Shown here piece after piece: positions 1 through 11,496 of a stretch of DNA of 64,000 bases; position 1 is the stretch's first letter, and every line of letters starts with the position of its first letter. The DNA comes from Coptis chinensis (lineage: Eukaryota > Streptophyta > Magnoliopsida > Ranunculales > Ranunculaceae): positions 31,892,501 to 31,956,500 of the forward strand of contig CM027377.1 in assembly GCA_015680905.1 (NCBI GenBank), written 5' to 3'. The notes under the pieces are model-generated. The model was not told where the DNA came from. It worked only from the letters and a program-made list of their open reading frames with translations, and searched no databases. The position numbers and the translations under genes were made by a program.

Positions 1-220
1 TTTTCAATTTTTCATAGCCTTTACGATTTGTTTACGATTAATGGGCCGAAGCAAAAGTTTTAAAAACGTAACAAATTAATTCTCAAATGCAGTAAAATTA
101 ACGTAACACTTTATAAATGAATTTAACGCCCATAAAACGTTAGGAACCTAGTTACACTTAAAAACCGTTAGTTACTGAAAAACTTATGCGTTACTAATAT
201 CCTGTTTTGGTGTAGTGAAA
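1..220. other. AT-rich flank, no gene seen
   Basis: No reading frame or repeat copy that I recognise lies here. The sequence runs directly into the first unit of the MULE-derived tandem repeat. Confidence 0.5.
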
Positions 221-404
221 GCAGAAGAAGATAGCTGAGCAGTCATTGTGGTGAGCTTGGATTGCCTTTTCAGTCACGGTTCCACTAGGTTTTAGCAATG
301 AAGACTCTATGGATGCCACCATAAGCGACACTTACATGTACCGTCAACAACTTGGGTTTGTTTTTGCGTAGTAGTGTATAGAGTTTTTTAAGATTTCCAT
401 AGTT

Positions 405-620
405 GTGTTTACTATTTCCATATTGATTTTGTTTTTTTTGCATGGAGTGAAGAAGTATGTAACAGGTGAGGTGAAATTAAGAGTGTTTGATGTGTATATT
501 TTCTTAGAAGGATTCATGTGTCTTGTGGAAGGTTTGTCCAAGCGTATGAAATTGAGTTTTTGTATGATGTACTTGATGAACAAGTCATTTTCTAGATCGA
601 TGAAAAAATTGACTACTTGA
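405..620 (+). pseudogene. MULE transposase N-terminal fragment, copy 1
   Basis: The translation contains GEVKLRVFDV followed by GFMCLVEGLSK. This matches the N-terminal (PB1-like) part of the MuDR-type transposase on the minus strand near 31.0-31.2 kb, which reads GEVKLRVFDV and GFMCLVEAVSS. A further stretch related to the DEETDYLNIIKKQKK segment of the transposase continues in a different frame at about 595-645, so this is a broken piece and not a gene. It has no catalytic domain. Confidence 0.7.
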
Positions 621-786
621 ATTTGATTCAAAAGCAGAAGAAGATAGTTGGGCAGTCATTGTGGTGAGCTTGGATTGCCTTTTCAGTCGCGGTTCCGCTA
701 GGTTTTAGCAATGAAGACTCTTTGGATGCCACCATAAGCGACACTTACATGTACCGTCAACAACTTGGGTTTGTTTTTACGTAGTA

Positions 787-1035
787 GTGTATAGAGTTTT
801 TTTTAAGGTTTCCATAGTTGTGTTTACTATTTCCATATTGATTTTGTTCTTTTTGCATGGAGTGAAGAAGTATGTAACAGGTGAGGTGAAATTAAGAGTG
901 TTTGATGTGTATATTTTCTTAGAAGGATTCATGTGTCTTGTGGAGGGTTTTTCTAAGTGCATGAAATTGAGTTTTTGTATGATGCACTTGATGAACAAGT
1001 CCCTTTCTAGATCGATGAAAAAATTTACTACTTGA
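787..1035 (+). pseudogene. MULE transposase N-terminal fragment, copy 2
   Basis: This is a second tandem copy of the fragment at 405-620, with the same GEVKLRVFDV and GFMCLVEG motifs and a few substitutions. As in copy 1, the downstream homologous segment is in another frame. The unit is interrupted 105 bases downstream by the LTR element at 1141. Confidence 0.7.
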
Positions 1036-1135
1036 ATATGATTCAAGGCATGATTCAAAAGCAGAAAAAGACAACTGAGAAGTCATTGTGCTTGGATTAC
1101 CTTTTCAGTTGCGGTTCCGCCAGGTTTTAGCAATG

Positions 1136-1140
1136 AAGAC
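1136..1140. other. Target-site duplication AAGAC (left copy)
   Basis: AAGAC at 1136-1140 directly precedes the TG start of the LTR and is repeated at 7162-7166 directly after the CA end. Joining the flanks across one copy restores the GAAGACTCT..GGATG..ACCATAAGCGAC sequence seen intact in the other repeat units. Confidence 0.85.
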
Positions 1141-2507
1141 TGATAAGCACCCAAAACTGTAATATTAAACCCATTGAGACATATAAATTTAGTTAATTAT
1201 GTGTTAAGTAATCATGAAATAAGTATATTTTTATACTTTTGCAGGTCTTCGCAGTAAACATGAAAATATTGGTTAAACCTGCATTAAAGCACGGGGAACG
1301 ATGTATATATGAATTCTTCCAAATCAGCCATGTGAAGCTAAACAAAGACGGATCAAAGCCGGGGACTCAAACATGACAGAATTGAGTTAGAACGGGACTA
1401 TGTAAAGGAAAGCGTAAACTTTTGGAGCTCATATCTCGTTAACCTGGACTCCAATTTTGGCAAGTAAGCTGCCCAGATGATCAACACGACTAACTCTACC
1501 TTAGGCTAGAAATTGCAGAATTCGACGTCCTGACCCACCAATGGACATAGCACATGGACCCACCTTTCAATCCCACAAGAAAAGATGAGTCATCAATCAT
1601 GGAGCATGTCAAGACAAAAGTGCCAAATTATTGATGCAAAGTTGACACCTTGCATGTAATTAATAAGATTAGGTGTTAATAGTAAAAGCAAGGTGTCACT
1701 TTATTTTAATGTGGTGGATAAAAGTGAATTAAATATGTGTGTGCGTTTTCACGTGGGATGAGGGGGAGAATTCTAAAAGGAAGGAAAAAAACAAAACAAA
1801 GGGTGATGCACTCTATTTACTCCCTTGATTTCTTTTCCTTTATCATGCATTATTTTTTTTTAGTTCTTTAGTTTTAGTTTTAGTTTTTAGTTTTTATGAA
1901 GAAGCTTGTAATAGTTTTAATGGTAGAAACTTTTGTGTTCTTGTTTTAAATAAAATCTAAACTTCTTAATGCAAGTGAGTTCTTCTATTCTTCTTCTTCT
2001 TCTTTCTCTTTGTGGGGGGTTAATGATCATGAGCTAAACCTTCCCTTTGTGGGGGGATTAATGATGCTCATGTGAGGGATAACCTTTGTGATGTGATTTT
2101 AGTAAGTTGTGTAGGAAGAACAACTAGACCTACATCATATCCCAAAATGGTAGTTAGTGTAGAGTCTAGTTAGGAATCAAGGTGATGATCTTAGAGATAA
2201 GTCATTGCTTTGGTTTTACATGCTAGCAATATGATCTTAGAGATAATTCATAGTGTTAGGGATTAAGTTAATCTTTATTAGGACTTGTCTATGAGTTCTA
2301 GGAAGATTAAGATACAAGAACCTAGAATCATACAATAGAGGTTATCTTCACATGAGGAGAACTAACTCTCCACACCTATCTAAAAGTCAATTTTTATCTT
2401 TGTTTTAGTTGCATGTTTACATAACTTAAAGTTTTCATTTTTGCATTAAAAAAACCAAGTAGTTAGTATTAATTCAACCATAGCTTAAAACTTACTCATT
2501 AGTTTCC
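1141..2507 (+). repeat. 5' LTR (3' end missing)
   Basis: It aligns with 5598-6998 from TGATAAGCACC to AACTTACTCAYTAGTTTCC, then diverges. The last 160 or so bases of the 3' LTR have no counterpart here, and no TGGTATCAGAGC-like or TGGCGCC-like primer binding site follows, so a deletion probably removed the LTR end and the primer site. Confidence 0.8.
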
Positions 2508-2930
2508 CGCGTTTCGCTACTGATCCGAGTTTGAATTTTTGGTTGCACTTACAGGAACAAAAAGTTAGGACCTGGAACAAAATCTATACACTAATATAAG
2601 ATTGTTGTGAAAATTTGTGCTGACTGCGGAAGACTCTTGCACGTGCGCGATACTGGACACGCGTCCGCTGGTTGAACTCGCTTGCGCGAGTGTTTAGTCT
2701 CTGTTGGTACTCCTGTTTCATCTCCAACATCCACTGCGAAATCTTGTTCCATTACCAGGCCTAACTCTCTGGACCTGTAACAAATACTTCAAATATCTTC
2801 TGGGATTAAGGACGTCTGTTTCATTTCTTTGGCGGACTTGCGGGACGCTACAAGAGGGTATATTTTCTTCCATACTCATTTATCCATCCAGTTTGCCTTT
2901 ATCCTTACCCATTTCTTTATTTCATCCAAC

Positions 2931-3932
2931 ATGACATCTTTATCAAACATTGCATCTTCATCAAACATGACACCTCCAAAACTCATTCCTGAGCAATCCT
3001 TTCAGTCTATGATGGATTCCAATATTTATGGCCATCTCTTCCGTGACTACATCACTAACATTGGGTGGTCTTCCCTAGTTCTTCAACCTGACCAAACTTA
3101 TTCTCCAAGTTTGGCTGCATACTTTTATGCTAATATGGAAGACACACCATCATTCAACCATGTGCATGACATTTTTTTAGACGGGTTCACAATCATAGTT
3201 GGTGGCACACGTCATATTTTTTCTAAACAACAACTTGCCCTAACTTTGGATCTTCCCTATCACAATCCAGCAGAAGCATGGTATTACAACTTCCACAATT
3301 TTCACATGTCCTTTTATTGGCCTGCTTTTCGCACAGCATACGGTGATGGTCTTGAAATTAAACAAGTAGGAACTGGACAGATGCAATGGCGAGCCATCAC
3401 CATTCCCTTAGCAAGCATGACCATGAACATGGGGACTATGATGTTGTTTATACTCCTGAACATCATGGGAGATTGGCATTTTTCTACGGCCAATGAGGGT
3501 GTCTGCATAGTATTCAATGCACTTGCTCAGCGTCATACACTATTTGATATTTCAGGTCGTGTCATCTCCAATATGAAGCAAGCTCGCACTATTCAGGATC
3601 AGTATATACTGTTACCAGTAACTGCTTGCCGTATTATGAGGACACATTTCCCGCAGTTTTCAGCTACATTTCATGACTAGGTTAAGGTTGATTCTATGTG
3701 CCCGGCAAACAAAACAATCCGCTTATTGAGGTTTTGGCAATGGAGACGTCCTGCTATGTACCTGAGGCATGTTTGTTGTTACACAAATGAGGAAAAACTG
3801 TTGGCACATTTGAACAACTCCGGAGATAAAAAATGGGCAGAAATTTGGCAGCAAATTATCTTTTGGCGTGATGCTAAGGAAATGCATTTCATTCAAGAAG
3901 ACGCCAGACCAGCAAGTCCTACTGGATGGTGA
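2931..3932 (+). pseudogene. Plant transposon-type protein carried by the LTR element, one in-frame stop
   Basis: One frame runs from ATG 2931 to the TGA at 3930-3932, broken only by TAG at 3678-3680 (250 codons before it, about 83 after). The N-terminal part is polar (repeats of SNMT/SNIA), followed by a folded-looking region with AAYFYANMED (about residues 61-70) and a Trp/Tyr-rich core. This layout resembles the 'putative plant transposon protein' domain found in Athila-like and other plant LTR elements; I assign that family from memory and only loosely. An upstream ATG at 2829 is in frame, but the leader is unlike the rest, so I prefer 2931. Confidence 0.5.
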
Positions 3933-5580
3933 CTTTGTAGGACATTGTACATATATCTAGCTGTAAATAGTTATGTTTCATGTGCTATTGTTTTTCGTTA
4001 TTTCTTTCTGTATAATATATTATGTTATCTAACCTTTCTGTTCCAGCAATCCAGCCCTAATTTTGCTCACGATTCTCAGGTAATTTCTTTCTTTATCTAT
4101 TGATACTTCGAGGACTAAGCATCATTCTGTTTAGGGGTGCTTTAAACCTGTAGCAAAAATTAGGCAAATTGTAGCCTGTATATAGTTTTTATTTTCTTGT
4201 TAATAATTGTACTTAGTGACAAAGTCTTGTTTCCTTTTCAATGATGAAAATTGTCTAGAAATCTCACATTAGTATCCGAATTAGGATTTGTTTTTAAGAA
4301 ACTTAAGATAATACGTATGCAATAATTTATACATCTTTTCATGAACATTCATGCACTGAGTATCATCGATTGTACATAGCAGTAAGTTTCTGAAACCCAC
4401 GGGTAGTTACTTAAACGATCAATCTTGTGAGAATCTAACTAAAAAGCCTCGATATGTGTGATATGTGAGTAATGACATAGAGGAGTAGTTTTTCCGAATA
4501 GAGAAAATCACGCGTCTACTTACTTGATCACCATCCGAACCCTAGGCGAGAATTTAGGCCATCTTTGGATCGACATAGCCAAAAATTCATACCTATTAAA
4601 ATTTTTACCACTAGTAAATCTACTGAACCTTTCATCAAACCTTTCATTTTCACCAAAAATCCCTTCCCCATCTAGTAACCCTAAATAAATTAAACCTACC
4701 CAAATGAGGAGTATGAGAAATATAATGAAATATAGAAAAATAAAGAGAAAGACTTGTCCCAAATAAAAGTCAGTTACTTGCTTCAGAAAAAAAAAATTAT
4801 CATCAGTATCCAGAGGCTTAAGAGCAAGGTTGGGAAACTCAGTTAGAAGCAGGAAAGAAAACAAGGATTTCTCTAGTGTAAATATCTTGAAGACCCTATT
4901 CGCTCATACTCGTCAATTTTGATTATCCATTTCCATTTTCTTCTACACCATCACCTAAGGCCCACAATACCTAATAAAGACCTCTAGCTCAATTAGGAGT
5001 AGGAAGGTGTGATAATAAGTAGTAGATGTGATTGATCGACCTCGGCTCCTCTGATTGTCATTGAGATGTGAGGAAACATGTGCCACCGTACACTGGAGTT
5101 AGCAAAACCCGAGTGGAAAAATTATGAGCAAATTTGTGTTTCGACACATACCTGTGAGAACCCATTTAGGGACGCTATCCAAAGGATCCAGAAACGGCCC
5201 TGCTTGTACATTTCAATGAAGATTTCACTGTATGCATGATATTATGTATATGTTTTAATTATTGAATGCATATTAACTTGAGTTTCAAATAAATCAATCC
5301 TCGTTCCCTGTTAAGGAGATGTATGGATATCTGAGATTAATTTAGGAAATGAGTTTTTGTCACTGAGTCGTTGTAGTATAAATGAAGTTTGTGACTATCT
5401 TCTCTAGAAAACTCTCACGAGGCTATAACTTGTCCACTAGGGAATTCCTAGTGGTTTAAGGCCTTGTTGCATATGGTCAATGCAACCGCACTCTGCGGAA
5501 TGAGAATTAGTTAGGACTACACATTTTTTTGGCCACTTATCTGTTTTAGTGTCTCTTCTTTGCTTGAGGACAAGCAAAGT

Positions 5581-5597
5581 GCTATTTGGGGGTAGTG
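5581..5597 (+). other. Polypurine tract region of the LTR element
   Basis: GGGGGTAGTG at 5588-5597 lies directly before the TGATAAG start of the 3' LTR, where plus-strand priming takes place. Confidence 0.6.
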
Positions 5598-7161
5598 TGA
5601 TAAGCACCCAAAACTGTAATATTAAACCCCATTGAGATATATAAATTTGGTTAATTATGTGTTAAATAATCATGAAATAAGTATATTTTCATACTTTTGC
5701 AGGTCTTCGCAATAAACATAAAAATATTGGTTAAACCTGCATTAAAGCACGGGGAACGATGTATATATGAATTTTTCCAAATCAGCCATGTGAACCTAAA
5801 CAAAGACGGATCAAATCCCGGGACTCAAACATGACAGAATCGAGTCAGATGGGGACTATGTAAAGGAAAGCATAAACTTTTGGAGCTCATATCTCGTTAA
5901 CCTGGACTCCGATTTCGGCAAGTAAGCTGCCCAGATGATCAACACGACTAGCTCTACCTTAGGCCAGAAATTGCAGAAATCGACGTCTGGACCTACCAAT
6001 AGACATAGCACATGGATCCACTTTTCGGGCCCACAAGAAGAGATGAGTCATCAATCATGGAGCATGTCAAGACAAAAGTGTCAAATTATTGGTGCAAAGT
6101 TGACACCTTGCATGTAATTAATAAGATTAGTTGTTAATAGTAAAAAAAAAAAAACAAGGTGTCACTTTGTTTTAATGTGGTGGATAAAAGTGAATTAAAT
6201 GTGTGTGTGTGTGTGTGTTTTTCCGTGGGATGAGGGGGAGAATTTTAAAAGGAAGGAAAAAAAACAAAACAATGGGGCATGCACTCCATTTACTCCCTTG
6301 ACTTCTTTTCCTTTATTATGCATTATTTTTTTTAGTTCTTTAGTTTTTAGTTTTTATGAAGAAGCTTGTAATAGTTTTAATGGTAGAAACTTTTGTGTTC
6401 TTGTTCTAAATAAAATCTAAACTTCTTAATGCAAGTGAGTTCTTCTATCATTCTTCTTCTTCTTTCTCTTTCTTATATACATATCTATTTTGCATCTTTC
6501 ATTTTTTTCCCAAAGATCATGAGCTAAAACCTTCCCTTTGTGGGGGGTTAATGATGCTCATGTGAGGGATAACCTTTGTGATGTGATTTTAGTAAGTTGT
6601 TTTGGAAAAACAACTAGACCTACATCCTATCCCAAAATAGTAGTTGGTGTAGAGTCTAGTTAGGAATCAAGGTGATGATCTTAGAGATAAGTCATTGCTT
6701 TGGTTCTACATGCTAGCAATATGATTTTAGAGATGAGTCATAGTGTTAGGAATCAAGTTAATCTTTATTAGGACTTGTCTATGAGTTCTAGGAAGATTAA
6801 GATATAAGAACCTAGAATCATATAATAGAAGTTATCTTCATATGAGGAGAACTAACTTTCCACACCTATCTAGAAGTTAATTTTTATCTTTGTTTTAGTT
6901 GCATGTTTACGTAACTTAAAGTTTTCATTTTTGAATTAAAAAAGACCAAGTAGTTAGTATCAATTCAACCATAGCTTAAAACTTACTCACTAGTTTCCTA
7001 AAAGAGCAAAAACAAGTTGTAAGTTGTCTTAGACTTAGGATGGTTTGGAATCCCTACTTAAAACTATGCACACGAATATCGTGAGTAAGAAAAAATCTTT
7101 GTATTCACACTTTGCCGAATTAGAGAATCAAATCTCTAACATACTCAAAAGGTGAACATCA
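5598..7161 (+). repeat. 3' LTR
   Basis: It starts TGATAAGCACCC and ends ...GAACATCA. It is 1564 bp, longer than the 5' copy at both an internal CT-rich stretch (about 6450-6515) and the 3' end. It contains a (TG)n run near 6199-6218. The right end is fixed by the AAGAC duplication and by resumption of the interrupted tandem repeat. Confidence 0.8.
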
Positions 7162-7166
7162 AAGAC

Positions 7167-8223
7167 TCTGTGGATGACACCATAAGCGACTTGAGTTTCT
7201 TTTGAAATCCCACATTTACTTCACAGATCACCTTATAGAGTTTTGGAAGTATGTTTCACTGTATAGGTTTGGGCTTGAATCGATATAATGGTATTTAATT
7301 CTATGGTTTGTGAAACAGCCAGTTCAATGTGCTTGAGTGTCAGCACAGTAACTGTTAATATTCACATGTTTTGTTTGTGATTATATCAGGGTTACCCTTA
7401 TATCACTGTTGTTGTTGTTTATAAGGAGATAATGAGACCCTAATAGAAAGAAATCTGGGTAGAAATCTATATGGAAACTCAATAAGAAGAAAAAAGAAAA
7501 AATGCATTTAACATTCACAAAATTGGGCTGGATGTGTTATTCGAAACAGAGGTAATTTGCAACATTTTATGTATGATATATCAGCAATTGAAACCATAAA
7601 TAAGAACACAATTAAGACTATGAGGTTGACTTTAATATACACCTATAACTTATGTACAAAATGGTATTATCCAATAACAAGTTAAACAAAAGTTAACTTT
7701 GATAAGTTTATTCAACCCTTTATTCAATATCAAGTAAAGCAAAAGTGTAGTATTTAATAACACATACTGAAATTGAGAAGTAGTAACTAGCATCTCAGTG
7801 CCATATTTCACCATTGTTCCCACACAACTCAGTTACAAGCTTGTCCGTAGTTCAATATTTAAAAAGTTTTCTTATACAAATAACCAAAATGTTAAGAAGT
7901 CCCACCCTTTGTAAAATGACCAGACTCCGAAGTTGCTGATAGTTAATACATTAGAATATGTCTGTACTAAGATAAACTGGTGAGATGAAGAATCTAGTTT
8001 GGGCGGGAAAAATCTTTGCCACGTGTTATGAACGATACAATAGCATTAATTATTCACCGAACTGTTGAAGAAATTATAGTTTTTTAACCTTTAACTGGCA
8101 TGTGTCAGTAGTAATATGTTTGAGGGTATAAGGACGGTTCAGTGTTCATTTTCGGACCAAAAAACTGCCCCAAATTGAATACCTTGAATCCCTAATTTTC
8201 CGACCATTTTCAATCTTTCAAAA
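7167..8223. other. Rest of the interrupted repeat, then no recognisable gene
   Basis: The first 35 or so bases continue the tandem-repeat unit cut at 1140. After that I see no coding sequence. The left end of the composite MULE must lie somewhere here, but I could not find a terminal inverted repeat matching the 31.2-32.0 kb side. Confidence 0.5.
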
Positions 8224-8974
8224 ATGAGAAAGCTTAATTTGATTGTTCTTATGTCACTCGATAAAATGCATAAATTGTTCAAGACATTCACTACAGAAGA
8301 GAGGGAAGATTTTGAGAAGTCTTGCTTCGGGAAGTTTTTAAGCATTAACGAGAGAATGCACACCACTACTACGTTAGTGTATGCTGTTTTGGGATACCAA
8401 GTAGGTAAACTTTGCTACTGAGTCGGTAAAAAGGATTTGGTGTTTAAAAAAAGTGATGTTGCTCTTATAATGGGTCTTAGTGTGAAGCCGGTTTCTAATT
8501 CATTCTACACGACAGACATCAAGATCCCATCCCAATTTCGTGCAAGATTTTTTAAAGGAACCACGATTTTTGAAACAGATATATTGGAAGCTAGAAACTT
8601 GGAAAAATCAAGTGTTGGTGAAGAAAGTCAGAATGATGTGTTTAGGCTAAATAGGTTGTATATACTGTTGTAGGTTGTGCTTCTAGGATCTGCTAGGACA
8701 GTTGATGGGAGGTATATTGATCTGGCCAAGAATTTAAATGCATTTGACAGCTTTCCTTGAGGCACACCTCTATTTGAAATGTTGGAAGAGTCTTTGGAAG
8801 ACATGTCTAACCTGGTGAGTTTTGGAAAGGATTCTTTCACAGTTTATGGTTGTTTAATTTGTTTTGTTATTTGGGTATATCTTCACATCCCATCTCTTGG
8901 GGCTCGGAGACAAGTTGATGGTAGGTTCCCTAGAATACTAGATTGGGTAAACTTGCCTTCCATAAACATACATC
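8224..8974 (+). pseudogene. DUF1985 domain, first exon of the Ulp1-like transposon gene
   Basis: One frame from ATG 8224 gives a DUF1985-like N-terminal domain: FTTEEREDFEKSCFGKFL, then DVALIMGLSV, then ARTVDGRYIDLAKNL and IWVYLHIPSLG near the end. Three in-frame stops break it: TGA 8419-8421, TAG 8671-8673 and TGA 8758-8760. The last (FP*GTP) is best explained as a former TGG Trp codon. DUF1985 is typical of plant transposon proteins that also carry a C-terminal C48 (Ulp1) peptidase, which fits the exons downstream. The frame is interrupted at 8974 by a solo LTR and continues at 10246. Confidence 0.75.
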
Positions 8975-10245
8975 TGATAGGGTTATATACTAAAAATATT
9001 TCTTTTGTATTAACTCTAATTCTTTATATTTTGAATGAGAATCATATGGGCAAATGTTATGCATATTATATATGTTATTAGTTATATGCATGTGTCTAAT
9101 ACTTTATGTTGTAGATGATATGGTGTGAACACACAGAAGATCATATCATCAGTACCTTATAAAGTATAAGTAATTGTTCACAACCTCGATGGATTTGGAC
9201 AAACCATTAGTACGGTTGTAGTATAATCTGGTATTAGTCTATCTTGACTATAGGATTATACTAGTACACTTTGTGTGTATTGAACAGGACCAAGTGAGGT
9301 TGTTTCTCTTTATACTGACTATATAAAAGAACAAACACCTCTGTTATTATGGATGCTTGTCCTCTTAATCCGGATATAATAACGGGCACTTACATGCATT
9401 GTACATTGCTTTAAATCATCAATGAGTGAGATTCATTTGTGAATCAGCAAACTCGATGGATTGGATAATGACATTGTATGTAAGGTGTGTTGTTGATTAT
9501 AGAAGGAATCCGTGACCCGCAGAAAGTCGGGTTGATGATGTCCCCTTGAGGAGCTCAAAAAGATTATCATGTAAACCCTGCAGGTGGATTTATTCCAACA
9601 TGACAATGAGGTTGAGTGGTACTACTCAAGGACATAAGAAGTTTATTAATATAGTTGTCAGTAACTTGACTTAATCAACGGACATTCGATATCTTAAACA
9701 TGGGGAGATCAACGAGCATATAATATGGATCCCATAAACGCTGACACGTAATTTGGGATTAGGGCAGTAATGCAACAATGGCCTTTAGTGAAATAAGTCA
9801 TTTGTTGACGGACTTGGGCCGTGTGTTCTGAGCGAACATGGGAAGCACAAGCTCGTCAGGAGGCCCAACCCTAATTTCTCCTCATGGTCCCTGTTATAGC
9901 CTATAAATAGAATCCCTTCTCTCCTGGCCGAAATTCACTATTCACTCTGGATTGAAAAGATAGGCAAGGAAAGATAGATCCAAAATTGGATCTAGCTTTG
10001 TGAGAAAGAAAGGGGTTGGTAGATCGTTGCCCACACAACGTCCAATCTATTCTAAAGGAATACAACAGAAGATCAAGGAGTTGATTGTTGATTCGGATTC
10101 ATAGCTATTGGATTCTTAGAGAGTACATCTTAGTCGATTCTCAAAGGTATGTTTTTCTATCCAAAATCGTAAGAACCCATTAATTCCGCTGCATATGGTT
10201 CTCGTGGTTAGTAGAAATTTGCATTCTGAAATAACGGTTCCTACA
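8975..10245 (+). mobile_element. Solo LTR, Ty1/copia-like
   Basis: It starts TGATAGGGTTATATACT and ends GGTTCCTACA, flanked on both sides by ACATC (8970-8974 and 10246-10250). A TATA box (TATAAATA, 9902-9909) sits about 340 bp before the end, as expected for the U3/R boundary of a long copia LTR. No internal region or second LTR is present. Removing the LTR and one ACATC copy rejoins the host reading frame exactly. The copia assignment rests on general LTR style only. Confidence 0.85.
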
Positions 10246-10453
10246 ACATCTACATACTTATAAGAAGAAGCTTCAGCCTCTTAAGGGGAAGGCAGTGGTG
10301 TTGGAAAGTCTAGATCTTTCTGAAGGAGAACTGAATGAAGAAGTACTAAAGGATGCTTTGGGGCAGCAACCCATGCAAAGTGGTGCAGCAGTTTCAGGGA
10401 CATACAATAATGAGGAACTTTTTCAAAGACAGGCAAAAGTAATTAAAGGCCTT
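10246..10453 (+). pseudogene. Ulp1-like transposon gene, continuation of the interrupted exon
   Basis: In the frame of 8224-8974, the sequence after the solo LTR reads HTYKKKLQPLKGKAVVLESL and then DLSEGELNEEVLKDALGQQP, ending ..QAKVIKGL before a GTAAGT donor at 10454. It lies between DUF1985 and the basic middle region. No stop is seen in this part. Confidence 0.65.
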
Positions 10454-10510
10454 GTAAGTAACTTGTTTTCTTTATTGTGTTCAATAATGTTGCATGTTGT
10501 ATCATATAAT

Positions 10511-11455
10511 GACAATAGGGTACCCATGATAATATATGGGTAACCAGTTTTTAACATTTGAAGTACTCATATAATCTTATAATGGTATAGAAGTTGTAAT
10601 ATGATAATGGAATTGCAAATGTTGTTAGGACCCATGTTGTTATATGAAGCACTGATAATTGTGTTGTTATGGAACTGCATGTTGCAGCATTGTTTCATAT
10701 ATGAGGCAATAATATGTTATAGTACCATGAGTGAGCTATTGTGAAACAAGATATGTCAGCAACTACAATATATAAATAGTGAAGTGGGATCTTGCACGTT
10801 GAACCCAGAATGATAATAGGGTACCCATGATAATATATGGGTAACCAGTTTTTGACATTTGAAGTACTCATATAATCTTAAAATATTATAGAAAGTTGTA
10901 ATATGATATGGGTACAGTCTTGAATTGGAATTGCAAATGTTGTTAAGACCCATGTTGTTATATGAAGCACTGATAATGTGTTGTTATGGAACTGCATGTT
11001 GCAGCATTGTTTCATTTACGAGGCAGTAATATGTTAATGTACCATGAGTGAGCTATTGTTAGACATGATATGTCAGCCACTACAATGTATCTGTAGTGGT
11101 TTACAAATAGTGGAGTGGGATCTTACATGTTGATCCCATAATAATAATAGGGTACCCATGATAATATATGGGTAACCAGTTTTTGACATTTGAAGTACTC
11201 ATATAATCTTAAAATGTTATAGAAAGTTGTAATATAATATGGGGACAGTCTTGAATTGGAATTGCAAATGTTGTTAGGACCCATATTGTTATATGAAGCA
11301 CTGATAATATGTTGTTATTAAACTGCATGTTGCAGCATTGTTTCATATACGAGGCAGTAATATGTTAATGTACCATGAGTAAGCTATTGTTAGACATGAT
11401 ATGTCAGCCACTACAATGTATCTGTAATGGTTTATAAATAGTGAAGTGGGATCTT
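10511..11455 (+). repeat. Three tandem copies of a 300-330 bp unit inside an intron
   Basis: GGGTACCCATGATAATATAT starts at 10518, 10819 and 11150 (periods 301 and 331). Each unit contains a TGAAGTACTCATATAATCTT segment, an AACTGCATGTTGCAGCATTG segment and a CTACAATGTATCTGTA-like segment. All lie between a donor at 10454 and an acceptor at about 11496 (AAAACAG), so they have expanded an intron of the Ulp1-like gene. Confidence 0.85.
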
Positions 11456-11496
11456 ACTTATATTATTTGTTATGTGCTCTGATTAATCTAAAACAG

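Larger units (their letters stand above)
221..1140 (+). repeat. Tandem repeat of a MULE transposase 5' segment (about 413-427 bp unit)
   Basis: The block GCAGAAGAAG with its downstream sequence starts at 221, 634 and 1061, giving periods of 413 and 427 bp. Each unit runs through a TTTTAGCAATGAAGACTCT segment, a GTATAGAGTTTTT segment and a short coding-like stretch related to the N-terminus of the MuDR transposase at 31.0-31.2 kb. The third unit is cut at 1140 by an LTR element, and its continuation (TCTGTGGATGACACCATAAG) resumes at 7167. Confidence 0.85.
1141..7161 (+). mobile_element. Non-autonomous LTR retrotransposon
   Basis: Direct repeats beginning TGATAAGCACCC start at 1141 and 5598, and the element ends ...CATCA at 7161 with a 5-bp duplication on both sides. 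The internal part is only about 3.1 kb. It carries one short coding region of a plant-transposon type and no gag, protease, integrase, reverse transcriptase or RNase H. A TTGGGGGTAGTG polypurine tract and the stretch TGCTTGAGGACAAGCAA precede the 3' LTR, as in many plant Ty3-type elements. No recognisable primer binding site follows the 5' LTR, whose 3' end seems to be lost. Confidence 0.85.
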
